64,000 bases of DNA from Fremontodendron californicum (GCA_030761205.1 JAULJL010000002.1:40822814-40886813), one strand, 5' to 3'. Shown: positions 22,530 through 33,732, counted from the first letter of the stretch. A program made the numbers and translations. Notes: generated from the sequence alone by a model not told the origin.

Positions 22530-23920
22530 TGTGGATTTAGCGGATCTGAGACGATGAGGTTTAGATCTGAAGAAAACGAAGTCGAGAGTTGCTTTGTTTC
22601 GACAGAGTTTTTGATTTGCCCTCTCTGGTTTTTGTTGCCGTGTTTGAAAGAAAAAGGAGTGGAAGGAAATCCGACACCAAATTTTTATAATCTCAAACGG
22701 GCTTAGTTACTCCGGTTTGTTTTTTGCGGTTAATGGGCTAAATGGCCCAATTTAGCCCATTGGGCGGGTTTTTTTTTTTTTTTTTTTTTTCATATATAAA
22801 AGATCCAAAGCTTTTCTTTTCTTTATTTATTAGTATCGGACAATTGGCATGTTAGGCAAATAATATATTATTTTTGTTGGGTGTATAGAAGGTCACACAG
22901 AAGCGTTGTAAATATTAAGATTTGAATTTTAAATTTATTAAATATTATATTTTAAAAATGATTGAGTTAATTAATTGAATTAAATTTTGAATTCACGATA
23001 TGCAAATAATAATTCATCACTTCTGACATGCACTTTGATTTTTGTAAAGCAATCCTCTATATTTCTATATCTAAATCTGTATTTATTTGTATCTAGATTT
23101 ATTGATTTATATAAATAATAATTTTAAAATTAAAAAAATTATGGTATAATAATATACTTCTAATATGGTCCAATGATTTATTGAAGTAACTTTATGCTAA
23201 GCTAAAAGTAAAAGAAAATTCGTCTCTAGTCATTATACTGTGTGTATAAATTACATTTAATATACTTTTAAATTTGAAAGTTGAAACAAATTAAGAAAAT
23301 AAAAGAATTTTTAGACCCAAGTCTGAGACTGGCCATTGCCAAGCAGACTAGACTAATTCTCCTTAAAAAAACCTAATTTTTGAAAAAAAAAAAAGAATTT
23401 TTGTTTATTTATTTTGAATATATAATTAAGGAACTTAAAGACAGTAACTTTTATGGCCAAAAAGAAGAAGGACAGCATCTTTAACTCATTTATCTTCTTT
23501 GTGGGGTTGTCGAATGTGGACTCAAGTCTGTATGTATTATTAATTAATTTAATTAAACTATTGGTAATCCAAGTATTAATAAATTTATTATATGGGATAA
23601 GAACAGTTGCATTTGTTAATTTTAAACATAATACGATTATCAAATCAGACGGTTTTGATCATCTGAGGAAATCAGCTATATTCGTGTGGTTAGGATTTCC
23701 GTCAACGAATCAAAACATCAGAAAAGGCAAATAAAACGGCCAGGAATAGGACTGGGCGACCCAAGAAAAGAAAAATATATAAAGAAGAAAAAAAAAACAA
23801 TCTCCATGCAATTTCATTATATCACACTCCACAGTCCATAACCTACTGTACAAAATCAAGATCGTAGTAGAGTGGGAAGCTATCTTTTTCTTTTTTTTAC
23901 AGAGCAAAGGAAAAGGAGAA
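22530..23920. other. Intergenic region between VHA-c and the AKR locus
   Basis: The first 170 bp is probably the VHA-c leader and promoter (minus strand). The rest is AT-rich with poly-T tracts (22769-22790). The 150 bp before 23921 should contain the AKR promoter and leader. The open frames at 23453-23734 on both strands overlap and look random. Confidence 0.5.
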
Positions 23921-24257
23921 ATGGCAATAACTCTGAACAATGGATTCAAGATGCCAATAGTTGGTCTGGGTGTTTGGCGTATGGAAGGAAAAGACGTTAG
24001 AGATCTCATCATCAACTCCATCAAGCTTGGCTATCGCCATTTTGATTGTGCTGGTACTTTGGGTTTTTCTTTCTTTACAATTACAAACACACATATATAT
24101 ATATATAATATTATCAGAACACTACTGTTTCATTATACATATCTGAATAACTGCCTCAGCTTGTAGATATTTGTTTGATCCTCCTGGAAGTTTCTTTATT
24201 CTATTTTAGTTAAACTTGGGTATAGTATTATTCTTGACTGAAATTCTTAGTTCAAGT

Positions 24258-24586
24258 TGTTAGGTACCAGAGTGACGGAATAGTGTCTCACAACTAAAAT
24301 AAGAGATGAGAAAATAGGAACTGAACACACAAAATTTAACGTGGAAAACCCTCAATGAATAAAGGGAAAAACCACGGGGCAAGACTAGAAGAATTTCACT
24401 ATGAGAAAATATTACAACACCTCTCTCTAAATACTAGGAGAGAACAACCTCACAAAGAATATAAGAAAGTATACAAGAGAGGAAGAGATAATTCTTGGGA
24501 TGGTTTTAATACTTCTCCTTAAGGCTCTTTATATAGCCTTCAAGGAGGAACTCTAACAATTCTCCCACCGATGTGGGACTCTAACA
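24258..24586 (-). repeat. Copia 3' LTR
   Basis: 329 bp, direct copy of 29044-29372. Contains a GGCTATATAAAGAGCC segment on the minus strand that would serve as the TATA box. Confidence 0.95.
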
Positions 24587-24661
24587 ATTCTCCCACTTGA
24601 AGATTTGATTAAACCAATCATATCTTCACACCACTCTTTCTGTCTTGCCATTCCATGTTGC

Positions 24662-27600
24662 TTACGTTTCTGATAGACCATAGGAGGATCGACACCAAAT
24701 AAACTTGTCAGTGTTGATTGGCTTTGTCATAACATCTGCTAGGTTGTCTTTGGTGTGAATCTTTTGCATATCCACACTTCCTTCTTCTACTACTTCTCGA
24801 ACAAAGTGATACTGTATACCTATATGCTTTGTCCTGGAATGAAAGGCTGGATTCCTTGCAATGTCCAAGGCACTCTGACTGTCACAATACACAATAATCT
24901 TCTGCTGCTTGTGCCCGAGTTCTTCCATTAACCTTTGTATCCATATTGCTTCCTTGCATGCTTGGGTAGCTGCCATGTACTCAGCTTCTGTAGTAGACAA
25001 AGCTACAACAGTCTGTAACTTAGATAACCAGCTTACCGCTCCTCCTGCAAGTGTGAACACATAGCCAGTAGTGGATTTCCTTTTATTAAGATCACCTGCA
25101 AAATCTGAATCAACATAACCCCTGACAACAAGTTCTGATCCTCCAAAACATAATGCAACATCTGAGGTTCCTTTAATGTATCTAAGGATCCTCTTAACAA
25201 CATTCCAATGCTCTCTACCAGGATCTGCCATAAATCGACTGACCGCTCCCACTGCTTGTGCAATGTCTGGTCTTGTACATATCATAGCATACATAAGGCT
25301 TCCCACCGCTGATGCATACGGTACTCGAGACATTTCCATCATCTCTGCTTCATTGCTAGGACTCATACCTGAGGATAATTTACAATTGACAGGAAGTGGG
25401 GTAGATATTGGCTTACAGTCTTGCATGTTGAAGCGTCGCAAGACCTTCCTCAGATAATTCTTTTGAGAAAGCCAAATTTTCCTGTCTTTTCTGTCTCGGT
25501 GAATTTGCATCCCTAAAATCTTGTTTGCGGGTCCCAAGTCCTTCATATCGAACTCCCTAGCCAACTGTGCCTTCAAATCTTGGATTCGATCTTTGTTGGG
25601 GCCTACCACCAACATGTCATCCACATACAACAGCAAAATAATGAAATCATTATCATCAAACCTCTTGTAGTACGTACAATGGTCTGAACTCAGTCTGTTG
25701 TATTCAAGGCTAATTATGAAAGAATCAAATCTCTTGTACCAACATCTGGGCGCCTGCTTTAGACCGTACAGAGATTTGGTCAACCTGCAAACCAAGTTCT
25801 CTTTGCCTGTTTCAACAAAACCTTCTGGTTGGAGCATATAAATTTCTTCTTCAAGCTCTCCATGTAGAAAAGCCGTCTTTACATCTAGTTGTTCAAGATG
25901 TAAATCAAATGCAGCACACATAGCCAACACTACTCTGATAGTAGTAAGTCTGACAACTGGAGAAAATATCTCGTTGAAGTCAATACCTTCTTTCTGAGCA
26001 TATCCTTTTACAACCAATCTAGCACGATATCGTTCTACTTGATCATTGCTATCCCGCTTGATCTTGTAGACCCATTTGTTACCAATGGCTTTTCTGCCAC
26101 GTGGTAATTCCACCAGTTCCCATGTCTCGTTCTTGTGAAGAGCTTCAATTTCTTCCTGCATTGCTGTCATCCACAGAGAAGCATCTGGGCTACTAGTAGC
26201 TTCATGAAAAGTTGATGGCTCTCCATCCTCTGTTAAAAGACAGTATGCAACATTGCTCTCCGTAACATACTCCGTGTGCCAATTTGGAGGCCTTCTCTCA
26301 CGAGTTGACCGTCGAACTTCTACAGCCTCGGACTCAACTGGTTCAGGTACCTCATGCTCTGGTTCTGCTTCAGAAGAATCATCTTCTTGAGAATTTCTAT
26401 CAATCTGCACTGTAGCAGTCTCTTTTGAAGTGTTGTCATTTGTTTGCTCACTTTGCAGTTCATTTTCTGCAAAAACTACATCTCTGCTGACAACAACCTT
26501 GCGGGCAGTGGGATCCCACAGGCGATACCCCTTAACACCGTCAGCATAACCCAAGAATATACATTTTCTGGATTTTGGATCCAGCTTTGTTCTTTCTTGG
26601 GAGTTGTACATCACGTACACAGGACATCCAAACACATGTAGAGAAGAATAATCAGCTGGCTTTCCTTTCCACATCTCCATAGGCGTCTTCAAACCAATCG
26701 CCGTTGATGGTGATCGATTTATCACATAACAGGTGGTTTTGACTGCTTCTGCCCAGAAAGATTTGGCCAATCCCGCTGTTCTCAGCATGGCTCTTGTTCT
26801 ATCTAGGAGAGTTCTGTTCATCCGCTCTGCTACACCATTCTGTTGAGGCGTATGTGCAACCGTGAATTGTCTCATAATACCCTCTTTCTTACAGAATGCT
26901 AGAAAGTTACCGTCTACATATTCTCCTCCATTGTCTGTCCTGAAGCACTTGATTCTTTTCCCAGTTTCAAGCTCTACTTGTGCTTTGAACTCCTTGAATA
27001 CTGGAAACACATCTGACTTCTTCTTGATTGGGTACACCCATAATCTCCTGGAATAGTCATCAATGAATGATACAAAATACTTTGCTCCACCCAGGGATAT
27101 TTCTGGTGACTCCCACACATCAGAATGGATTAAGTCCAGTATGTGTTTGCTTCTTGTAGTTACTTTAGCAAACTTCAATCTATGCTGCTTGCTTATCACA
27201 CAGTGCTCACAGAAAGGTAAATTGACCATCTTGAGCCCGGGCAGGAGATTGCGTTCTGCAAAGACTTTCAAGCCTCGCTCTGACATATGGCCTAATCTGC
27301 GATGCCACATCATCGTCGTTTCTTCTTGGCTGGCTGCTGCAACTGATGCATCTGCCTCTTGCAACGTCTCTCCCGAAAGCATGTATAGATTGCTTGTGAT
27401 CTTCTCTGCTTTCATCACCACAAGGTTTCCTTTCACTACTTTCAATATTCCACATTCAGTGTGGATCTTGCACCCGAGGTCATCCAATTGTCCAATTGAC
27501 AATAAGTTCTTCTTTAAGCCCTTCACATGTCGTACCCCTTGAATTTTGCGAACAGTACCATCATGCATTTTTAATCTGACGGTACCGACTCCAGCAATAT

Positions 27601-28582
27601 CTAAGGCGTGATCATTTCCCATGAACACAGATCCTTCCGAAATAGGTTCATAAGTGCAAAACCAATCTCGGTGTGGAGTCATGTGCCATGTCGCACCTGA
27701 ATCCATTATCCAGACATCATTGAGTTTCTTTCCGCCTTTAGAACTAGTCGCTGCTTCACTATACAAGATTTCTCCATCATCTGAGGTACTTGCAACACAA
27801 CCTTGGGAGGTTGATGTTTCAGAATTCTTTTCTCCACCCTTCTTATTATGCCAACACTCCTTCTTCGAGTGCCCTCTCATGCCACAATTGTAGCATTTAA
27901 GATTCTTCCTTCTTCGAGATTTTGATCTACCATGATTCTGACTCCCACTGGAGCCACGTTCTGTTGATCTGCCTCTCATCACCGTTAAAGCCTCTCCTTG
28001 CTTTGAATTTTCTGACCTTTCCTCCTTATTCTTGCGCCTGGATTCTTCTTCAAGAATAGCACCGGCAACATCATCAAAGTGAAGAGAGTCACTAACATTG
28101 TTATTTGTGATGTTGATGATGAGTTGATCATACGAATCTGGTAAACTCTGAAGTAGAAGTTCCGCACGTTCATTTTCCGCTATTTTGAAATCTGATGCTG
28201 TGAGTTGAGCAAATAGCGTATTCAGAGTGTTGATGTGATCCGTTACCGACGTGGATTCACTCATTCGAAGAGTGTAGAGTTTCCTCTTCAAGAATATTCT
28301 GGTGTGAAGTGACTTCACCTCGTACAATTTGTTTAGAACATCCCAAATCTCCTTTGCAGTCTTCTTCTCTGCAACACTTGACAAAACTGAATCCGCCATT
28401 GCTAGGTGCAGATTGGCAACAGCATTGTCATCCTTCTCTTTCCACTTTTCATCAGTCATTTCTGTGGGTCTACTTTCAATTGCTTCTAGACAATTATCCT
28501 TCCTCAAAATTGCTCTTATCTTCAATTTCCACAAGGAGAAATTTCTCCCACTGAACTTCTCTATCTCGAATTTTGCTGCCAT
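24662..28582 (-). CDS. Copia gag-pol polyprotein, intact
   Basis: 1,306 residues from an ATG (MAAKFEIEKFSGRNFSLWK). Domains in order: gag (UBN2-type, residues about 5-200), a CCHC zinc knuckle CYNCGMRGHSKKEC at 230-243, aspartic protease with DSGA at 294-297, integrase with the HHCC start HRRLGHMSERGL and DDE core (FIDDYSRRLWVY, FRTDNGGEY, NGVAERMNRTLL), reverse transcriptase with FLHGELEEEIYM and YVDDMLVVGPN, and RNase H ending in STTEAEYMAA and ADVMTKPI. The order protease-integrase-RT-RNase H defines Ty1/copia. No stop or frameshift. The start is the first ATG after the leader and gives a standard gag N-terminus. All key acidic residues I can check are present. Confidence 0.95.
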   Translation of the reverse strand: MAAKFEIEKFSGRNFSLWKLKIRAILRKDNCLEAIESRPTEMTDEKWKEKDDNAVANLHLAMADSVLSSVAEKKTAKEIWDVLNKLYEVKSLHTRIFLKRKLYTLRMSESTSVTDHINTLNTLFAQLTASDFKIAENERAELLLQSLPDSYDQLIINITNNNVSDSLHFDDVAGAILEEESRRKNKEERSENSKQGEALTVMRGRSTERGSSGSQNHGRSKSRRRKNLKCYNCGMRGHSKKECWHNKKGGEKNSETSTSQGCVASTSDDGEILYSEAATSSKGGKKLNDVWIMDSGATWHMTPHRDWFCTYEPISEGSVFMGNDHALDIAGVGTVRLKMHDGTVRKIQGVRHVKGLKKNLLSIGQLDDLGCKIHTECGILKVVKGNLVVMKAEKITSNLYMLSGETLQEADASVAAASQEETTMMWHRRLGHMSERGLKVFAERNLLPGLKMVNLPFCEHCVISKQHRLKFAKVTTRSKHILDLIHSDVWESPEISLGGAKYFVSFIDDYSRRLWVYPIKKKSDVFPVFKEFKAQVELETGKRIKCFRTDNGGEYVDGNFLAFCKKEGIMRQFTVAHTPQQNGVAERMNRTLLDRTRAMLRTAGLAKSFWAEAVKTTCYVINRSPSTAIGLKTPMEMWKGKPADYSSLHVFGCPVYVMYNSQERTKLDPKSRKCIFLGYADGVKGYRLWDPTARKVVVSRDVVFAENELQSEQTNDNTSKETATVQIDRNSQEDDSSEAEPEHEVPEPVESEAVEVRRSTRERRPPNWHTEYVTESNVAYCLLTEDGEPSTFHEATSSPDASLWMTAMQEEIEALHKNETWELVELPRGRKAIGNKWVYKIKRDSNDQVERYRARLVVKGYAQKEGIDFNEIFSPVVRLTTIRVVLAMCAAFDLHLEQLDVKTAFLHGELEEEIYMLQPEGFVETGKENLVCRLTKSLYGLKQAPRCWYKRFDSFIISLEYNRLSSDHCTYYKRFDDNDFIILLLYVDDMLVVGPNKDRIQDLKAQLAREFDMKDLGPANKILGMQIHRDRKDRKIWLSQKNYLRKVLRRFNMQDCKPISTPLPVNCKLSSGMSPSNEAEMMEMSRVPYASAVGSLMYAMICTRPDIAQAVGAVSRFMADPGREHWNVVKRILRYIKGTSDVALCFGGSELVVRGYVDSDFAGDLNKRKSTTGYVFTLAGGAVSWLSKLQTVVALSTTEAEYMAATQACKEAIWIQRLMEELGHKQQKIIVYCDSQSALDIARNPAFHSRTKHIGIQYHFVREVVEEGSVDMQKIHTKDNLADVMTKPINTDKFIWCRSSYGLSET

Positions 28583-29030
28583 GGTTGTACACGAACTGAA
28601 GCGAGTTACACTATTTCACCGTGAATAGTACCGTATACGTGAACAGTATTGTACGTATGTCGTATACTAGAACAAATCCAGTATACGTTAACAATTACTG
28701 CAAAAGTATACAACCACACGTATGAATAATAACCGTATCTGTGAATGGTACAGTACAATTGAATAGCCCGTATACTGGAACAGTGACCGTAGCCCGTGAA
28801 TAGTGCACCAGGTAGGTTCCCAGGAAAGAGAGGTGGGTCACTGATAGACACACTTAAATACCAAGTCTTTCCTAGCCAGAACTTCCCTAGACACTTTCAC
28901 ACTACCACACTTTATTTCCAGCAACAAGAATAATTCTTTTCTGATGTGGAAGATCAGACAATACTGCAACCACAGAGCATACTAAGAACCAACACTTTCA
29001 CTGCAGCGGAATAAGGACCACGAACCAATG
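28583..29030 (-). other. Copia 5' leader
   Basis: About 450 bp between PBS and the polyprotein start. It contains a cluster of GTATAC/GTACGT-type near repeats (28627-28800) with alternating purine-pyrimidine character. No frame is evident. It probably holds packaging and translation-control sequence. Confidence 0.5.
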
Positions 29031-29042
29031 GCTCTGATACCA
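29031..29042 (-). other. Copia primer-binding site
   Basis: The minus strand reads TGGTATCAGAGC one base after the 5' LTR end, the classic site complementary to the 3' end of initiator Met tRNA. Confidence 0.9.
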
Positions 29043-29043
29043 C

Positions 29044-29372
29044 TGTTAGGTACCAGAGTGACGGAATAGTGTCTCACAACTAAAATAAGAGATGAGAAAA
29101 TAGGAACTGAACACACAAAATTTAACGTGGAAAACCCTCAATGAATAAAGGGAAAAACCACGGGGCAAGACTAGAAGAATTTCACTATGAGAAAATATTA
29201 CAACACCTCTCTCTAAATACTAGGAGAGAACAACCTCACAAAGAATATAAGAAAGTATACAAGAGAGGAAGAGATAATTCTTGGGATGGTTTTAATACTT
29301 CTCCTTAAGGCTCTTTATATAGCCTTCAAGGAGGAACTCTAACAATTCTCCCACCGATGTGGGACTCTAACA
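29044..29372 (-). repeat. Copia 5' LTR
   Basis: 329 bp, apparently identical to 24258-24586. Its outer end (29372) is followed by the CAAGT target duplication. Promoter of the element, with a TATATAAA box on the minus strand near 29316-29323. Confidence 0.95.
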
Positions 29373-29726
29373 CAAGTGTTGATGAACAAACATTAATCAC
29401 TATAATTATGGAGTAATAGTTTTTAAGAATATTTATGGAAAATAAATTGGGTTTCTGCTAATCCATTTATTTGTTTGAGTTATACTAGGATTTGGGAAAT
29501 CAGTCTGGATTGAAGTCCTTGCTTGAAGTTTTGTGATACTATTATATAAAATTTCAAATTTATGAAAAATGCCCTGTATCCTTGCCTAGATTGACCATTC
29601 TGTAAAAAGTAAGGAAGAGTTCCATAGTACTTTAGTTACACAGATTTATTTAGATACGTGAAATTTTGTCTTTACTATAGGCATTCTTTGATAGTTTTGT
29701 CACGTGTTGTTGGTGGCATATCATAT

Positions 29727-29907
29727 CTATGTTACTCGGACTCGGGTGCGAGTGTCGGACACGGATATGTTCAATTTTTTTCAAGATTTTCATGTATTTA
29801 GAGGATTCTTGGAGGATCATATTCCCATACCCATATTCGGATATGCATCGGATACGGGTTTCGGACACGGGTACCCTTAAAAAAAATAAAGAGTCGGAGT
29901 AACATAG
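29727..29907. repeat. hAT-type MITE, copy 1 (AKR intron 1)
   Basis: 181 bp with perfect 17-bp TIRs CTATGTTACTCGGACTC and GAGTCGGAGTAACATAG. It is flanked by a perfect 8-bp duplication TATCATAT (29719-29726, 29908-29915). The 8-bp duplication indicates the hAT superfamily. The interior is rich in GACACGGATATG and CATATTCGGATATG-like words. Confidence 0.85.
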
Positions 29908-30576
29908 TATCATATATATATATATATGTTGTGTTCATGTTTTGGTGACATGAGTACGATGTTTTGCAGCTGAATACAGGAATGAAGCAGAAGTTGGGCA
30001 GGCACTATCAGAAGCATTCAAAACTGGGCTTGTTAAGAGAGAGAATCTCTTTATTACAACTAAGGCTTGTTCAATTGAAATTTTGACTCTTTTTTTTCTT
30101 CTTATACTTTAGTACTATCTAGTTCTTATCTCATCCAGTTTGATTGCAGCTTTGGAATACCGATCACGGTCATGTTCATGAGGCCTGTAAAGACAGTCTT
30201 AAGAAGCTTCAGTTGGATTATCTGGATTTGTATCTAGTTCACTTTCCTGTTGCCATAAGGCACACTGGTAATTCCTGAATGTCCTTTCTTATTGTTTATA
30301 TGTTTTACTTGCATTGGGTACTTTCTTCACTGTAAATTTCATGTTTAACTTCTGTTAACCTTGACGATTAAGAAGAAGAGCTTGGTAGGAAAGCATGAAT
30401 GTTACGCTTGGATTACTATCTACGACACTTTGTGGTATACATGGTGAAAACTGTGTGATTCAGTGATCCTCGATTAATATTTCTAGAGAAATAGGCTGAA
30501 TTTATTTAACTAGGGGATAATGAGTTCCTTTTAAAGGATCTGTTGTTGGCTCCATTGTTTGGATAATAATGCAAAC

Positions 30577-30762
30577 CTATGTTGCTTCGACTCTTCACTT
30601 TTCTTGAAGTATCTGTGTCCGACGCATATTCGGATATGGGTACGAGGATATGATCCTCCAAAGACCCTCCAAATATCTTGAAATTTAAAAAAAAAAATTG
30701 AATGTACCCGTGTCGAACACATATCCGTATCCGACACTCATACTCTAGCCCGAGTAACATAG
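30577..30762. repeat. hAT-type MITE, copy 2 (AKR intron 3)
   Basis: 186 bp, inverted relative to copy 1, ends CTATGTTGCTTCGACTC and CGAGTAACATAG. Perfect 8-bp duplication ATGCAAAC at 30569-30576 and 30763-30770. Confidence 0.85.
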
Positions 30763-31000
30763 ATGCAAACTACTACGTCATAGAGGTGGGATGCCTAAAA
30801 TGGGACTAGTTAGGAGCAACTAGGAAGCTACTTACTCTGTGGTTTTGGCTGCATTTGATTTACATGCAGGAGTCGGTAAAACTGGCAATCCCTTGGATAA
30901 GGATGGAGTCCTCGACATAGACACAACTATATCATTGGAGACTACCTGGCATGCTATGGAAGATCTGGTTTCCAAGCGCTTAGTTCGTAGCATTGGTGAT

Positions 31001-31930
31001 GTGAACCCTAGGGGTTAAACCCTTTGAACCCACTAACAAATTGAAATACCTAACCCAGAAAAGCCAAGATTCAGGCAAAGAAAACTTAAACCCTTAGAAA
31101 GCCTGTTTCAAAGAACCTAGATTAAACATGTAAGCTAGACCCTAAGAACTCTCGTTTCAAGAACCTAAGTTTGATAGGTTGAACGCCACAAAGAAGGAAT
31201 TCTTTGATAAGTTCCTAAGTTCTTTTAAGAACTAAAAGAGAAAACTGTAATAAAATCAGACTTAATTGATAAAAAAATAATTGAAGTAGGCGGCTAAGAC
31301 ATATATTTATAGCCTCCCTACAATAACCCTAATCTATTAATTAATAATATGTAAAATATTGGCTGAACATACTCAAGCCCAAACCTAAATAATTAAAAGA
31401 TGTTCAACAAGTTTAATAAAGATAGACCCCTTAAGCCTAATGGACATAATACATAAATCAAACCCAAAAGCCTAAGTAATTAAAAGACTCAACTAAAGGT
31501 TCTAATTTAGACACCACAACATTAATGAATTGGACCAATGAATTGGACCCCACTTCATATTAGATAATGAACTAAAAACATGCCCACTAATTCATTAAGA
31601 TTGCCGCCCCCTTGAATTCCTCTATGGCCCATCATGTGAAGCTTGGATCACATGGACCAATTCTTGGTCTTCCTCATTCAAGCAGCCCAACTTGAATGGA
31701 TTAACATTGCTTAAAAGACTTGTAGATTCTTCCCAAGTCCTTTTTACCAATCCTTGCATAGCTTCCTTGAGCTTCTTGGATCTTAACCTTGTAATAGGCC
31801 CAATAGGAACATACAATGGATCTTGAAGTCTAATACCAGCTTGGTTCTCATCAATTGGGATCAGGTGCCAAGTTTTTATCCTGACTATTTGAGTATTCTC
31901 CCTAATTCTTTTTAAATTTGGATTCAAATA
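31001..31930 (-). mobile_element. Truncated Ty3/Gypsy remnant with LTR (AKR intron 4)
   Basis: A minus-strand piece of about 930 bp. From 31622 to 31927 it encodes a fragment with the motif YVPIGPITRLRSKKLKEAMQ, characteristic of the C-terminal tail of plant Ty3 pol proteins. It is followed by a purine tract (AAGGGGGCGGCA) and an LTR-like stretch ending in AACCCCTAGGGTTCACA near 31002. No 5' part and no clear target duplication are seen, so it is a 5'-truncated or deleted copy. Boundaries are approximate. Confidence 0.6.
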
Positions 31931-32518
31931 TCTGATAGAAAATTTGTTTCCAGCAACTATGGTATCTTTTTAACCAGAGATTGCCTAGCTTACTCCAAAG
32001 TGAAGCCTGCTGTAAATCAGATTGAGACACACCCTTACTTCCAACGTGATTCGCATGTCAAATTTTGTCAGAAACATGGAATCTGTGTTACAGCCCATAC
32101 TCTCCCTTAGGAGGTGCTGCAGCTAATATAGAATTGTTTGGTACAGTGTCATGTTTGGATGATCCAATCCTTAAAGTATGCAAATTCTTCCTTGTGTACA
32201 ATTAATTTTCAGTTGTCATCACTACTTATTTCCCGAATGTTTTTGTCATCTAATTTTTGTTTTTTAATGTATGAGCTTCGGTTTCAGGGTCTAGCTGAGA
32301 AGTATAAGAAAACTGTGGCTCAGATTGTTCTTCGGTGGGGAATCCAACGAAACACGGTTGTCATCCCAAAGTCATCAAAATTTGAGAGATTGCAAGAGAA
32401 TTTCCAAGTTTTCAACTTTGAGCTGGCCGAAGAAGACATGGACCTAATCAAAACTGTTGACAGGAAATATCGGACCAATCAACCTGCCAAGTTTTGGGGC
32501 ATAGATATGTATGCTTAA

Positions 32519-32830
32519 AGCCTGCCGGTATTCTGTTTGTGGGAACTTTCCTCTTTCCTTTGGTTCTATGAAGAATAAGAGTGAAAAAACCAATTTCACT
32601 AGCACCAGTATTTGGAAAATTACTGGTAAGATGCATCACTGCCAAAAATTCTTCTATGTTATGACATTTACAGTATATTTCATTCTTTCTTCTTTTGTTT
32701 CCTTTCTTCTTTTCCTCTCTAGAAAATAGTATATCTGCATATCATTCATTTCATGGGACATCCTGATGGCATAAATTAGATCAAGGATGCCAAAAAGGCA
32801 AAAGTTCATCAGTTTACTACTTCCTAAACA
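32519..32830. other. Intergenic gap between convergent AKR and polyprenol reductase loci
   Basis: About 310 bp between the two stop codons. It holds both 3' UTRs and no gene. Confidence 0.6.
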
Positions 32831-33562
32831 TTAAAAGATGGATGGGATTATGGCAAATCGATTTCTTGGGTAATCTTCAAATTTGCCAAGATACCATTTA
32901 TGTGTTTCAGCTGCTGCAAACCCCAGATTTGCCACCTGCCACCACCCAATACAAAATTTCAGTTCATTGCACAGCCTTGAAAGGCTAGGAGGTTTATACT
33001 CTGCTAGAGGGAATTTTTTTTTTTTTTTTAATACCACCAATGCTAGAAGTAACCAAACGGTAAGATCTCCTTTAAATCCCACAATTGATCGCGATATCAT
33101 CTGTTACTTCCACAATCGCAACCGCAATAAATATGTTCGTGATCGCAATTTAAATACTTGCCAGCCTCATGGGAACTATATGAAAACATCTTGTTATAAA
33201 TGGAACTGTAAACAATTTCAATTTGTTTGCTTTCAAGCATCTGTTACATTACATGTTATTTTCATTCCATAAAAATCACTTTGCAACAACATCACATCAA
33301 ATTGGTGAAATAGTATGACTTACAAGAATTGCATGACAAACGGCGCTGATGAATCCAATTCCATAGAAATATAGCACTACCAATCCACTGGCGCCATACA
33401 AAGCTTCATAAGAGGATTTACAGATTCCTACCAATCAATTTCAGTGGCTGGCATATGATTCTTTCCTTTTAAGGATGAAACGAGACACCAGGTTCAGAGT
33501 AAATTTAAACAACTCTGGCGCACAAGTGCAGCAAAGTAACAGTGGTGCTGCTATGTAGAAAC

Positions 33563-33732
33563 CTATATTGCTTCGACTCTTTTATCTTTCTTGAAGTATT
33601 CGTATCCGACGCATATTCGGACATGAGTATACGGATATGATCCTCCAAGGACCCTCCAAATACATGAAAATCTTTAAAAAAAAAATTGAACATACCCGTA
33701 TTCGACACTCACACACGAGCCCAGTAACCTAG
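33563..33732. repeat. hAT-type MITE, copy 3 (at the exon 3 splice acceptor of the PPRD pseudogene)
   Basis: 170 bp, ends CTATATTGCTTCGACTC and CAGTAACCTAG, with a perfect 8-bp duplication GTAGAAAC at 33555-33562 and 33733-33740. On the minus strand the duplicated bases are the final G of the original CAG acceptor plus the first seven exon bases. The insertion therefore separates acceptor from exon. Confidence 0.85.

Larger units (their letters stand above)
24258..29372 (-). mobile_element. Complete young Ty1/copia retrotransposon
   Basis: A 5,115-bp element in antisense orientation inside intron 1 of the AKR locus. Two 329-bp LTRs, apparently identical by eye, begin TGTTAG and end CTAACA, and the host duplication CAAGT lies at 24253-24257 and 29373-29377. 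On the minus strand a primer-binding site TGGTATCAGAGC (initiator Met tRNA) directly follows the 5' LTR. A purine-rich AAGTGGGAGAAT precedes the 3' LTR. One uninterrupted polyprotein lies between. Identical LTRs and an intact frame mean very recent insertion and likely competence. Confidence 0.96.
23921..32518 (+). pseudogene. Aldo-keto reductase, NADP-dependent sorbitol-6-phosphate dehydrogenase-like, probably broken
   Basis: Six exons are recognisable: 23921-24053, 29969-30064, 30150-30267, 30870-30995, 31954-32175 and 32288-32518. They encode an AKR2-type protein: N-terminal LNNGFKMPIVGLGVWRM, the HFDCA barrel strand with catalytic Asp, LFITTKLWNTDHG, the LDLYLVHFPVA motif, AVNQIETHPYFQR, and IPKSS for NADPH. 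The C-terminus TNQPAKFWGIDMYA is typical of mannose/sorbitol-6-phosphate reductases. Damage seen: exon 2 ends at AAG|GC rather than GT; exon 5 appears to have lost about 7 bases at its acceptor (the ISNY strand start), so splicing at CAG|CAAC reaches TAA within a few codons; and a CT duplication near 32101 shifts the frame into TAG (32108). Introns 1 and 4 hold retroelements. Exons 1-4 and 6 are otherwise open. Mis-modelled splicing is possible, but three independent faults argue for a pseudogene. Confidence 0.75.

Noticed and set aside
22443..22706. 87-codon plus-strand frame over the VHA-c first exon
   Set aside because: It is the complement of the real VHA-c exon 1 and leader.
31622..31927. 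101-codon minus-strand frame as an independent gene
   Set aside because: The motif GPITRLRSKKLKEAM and the adjacent LTR show it is the pol tail of a truncated Ty3 element.
32138..32518. 126-codon frame with Met start as a separate small gene
   Set aside because: Only the part from 32288 is coding. It is the last exon of the aldo-keto reductase, and the upstream part is intron.
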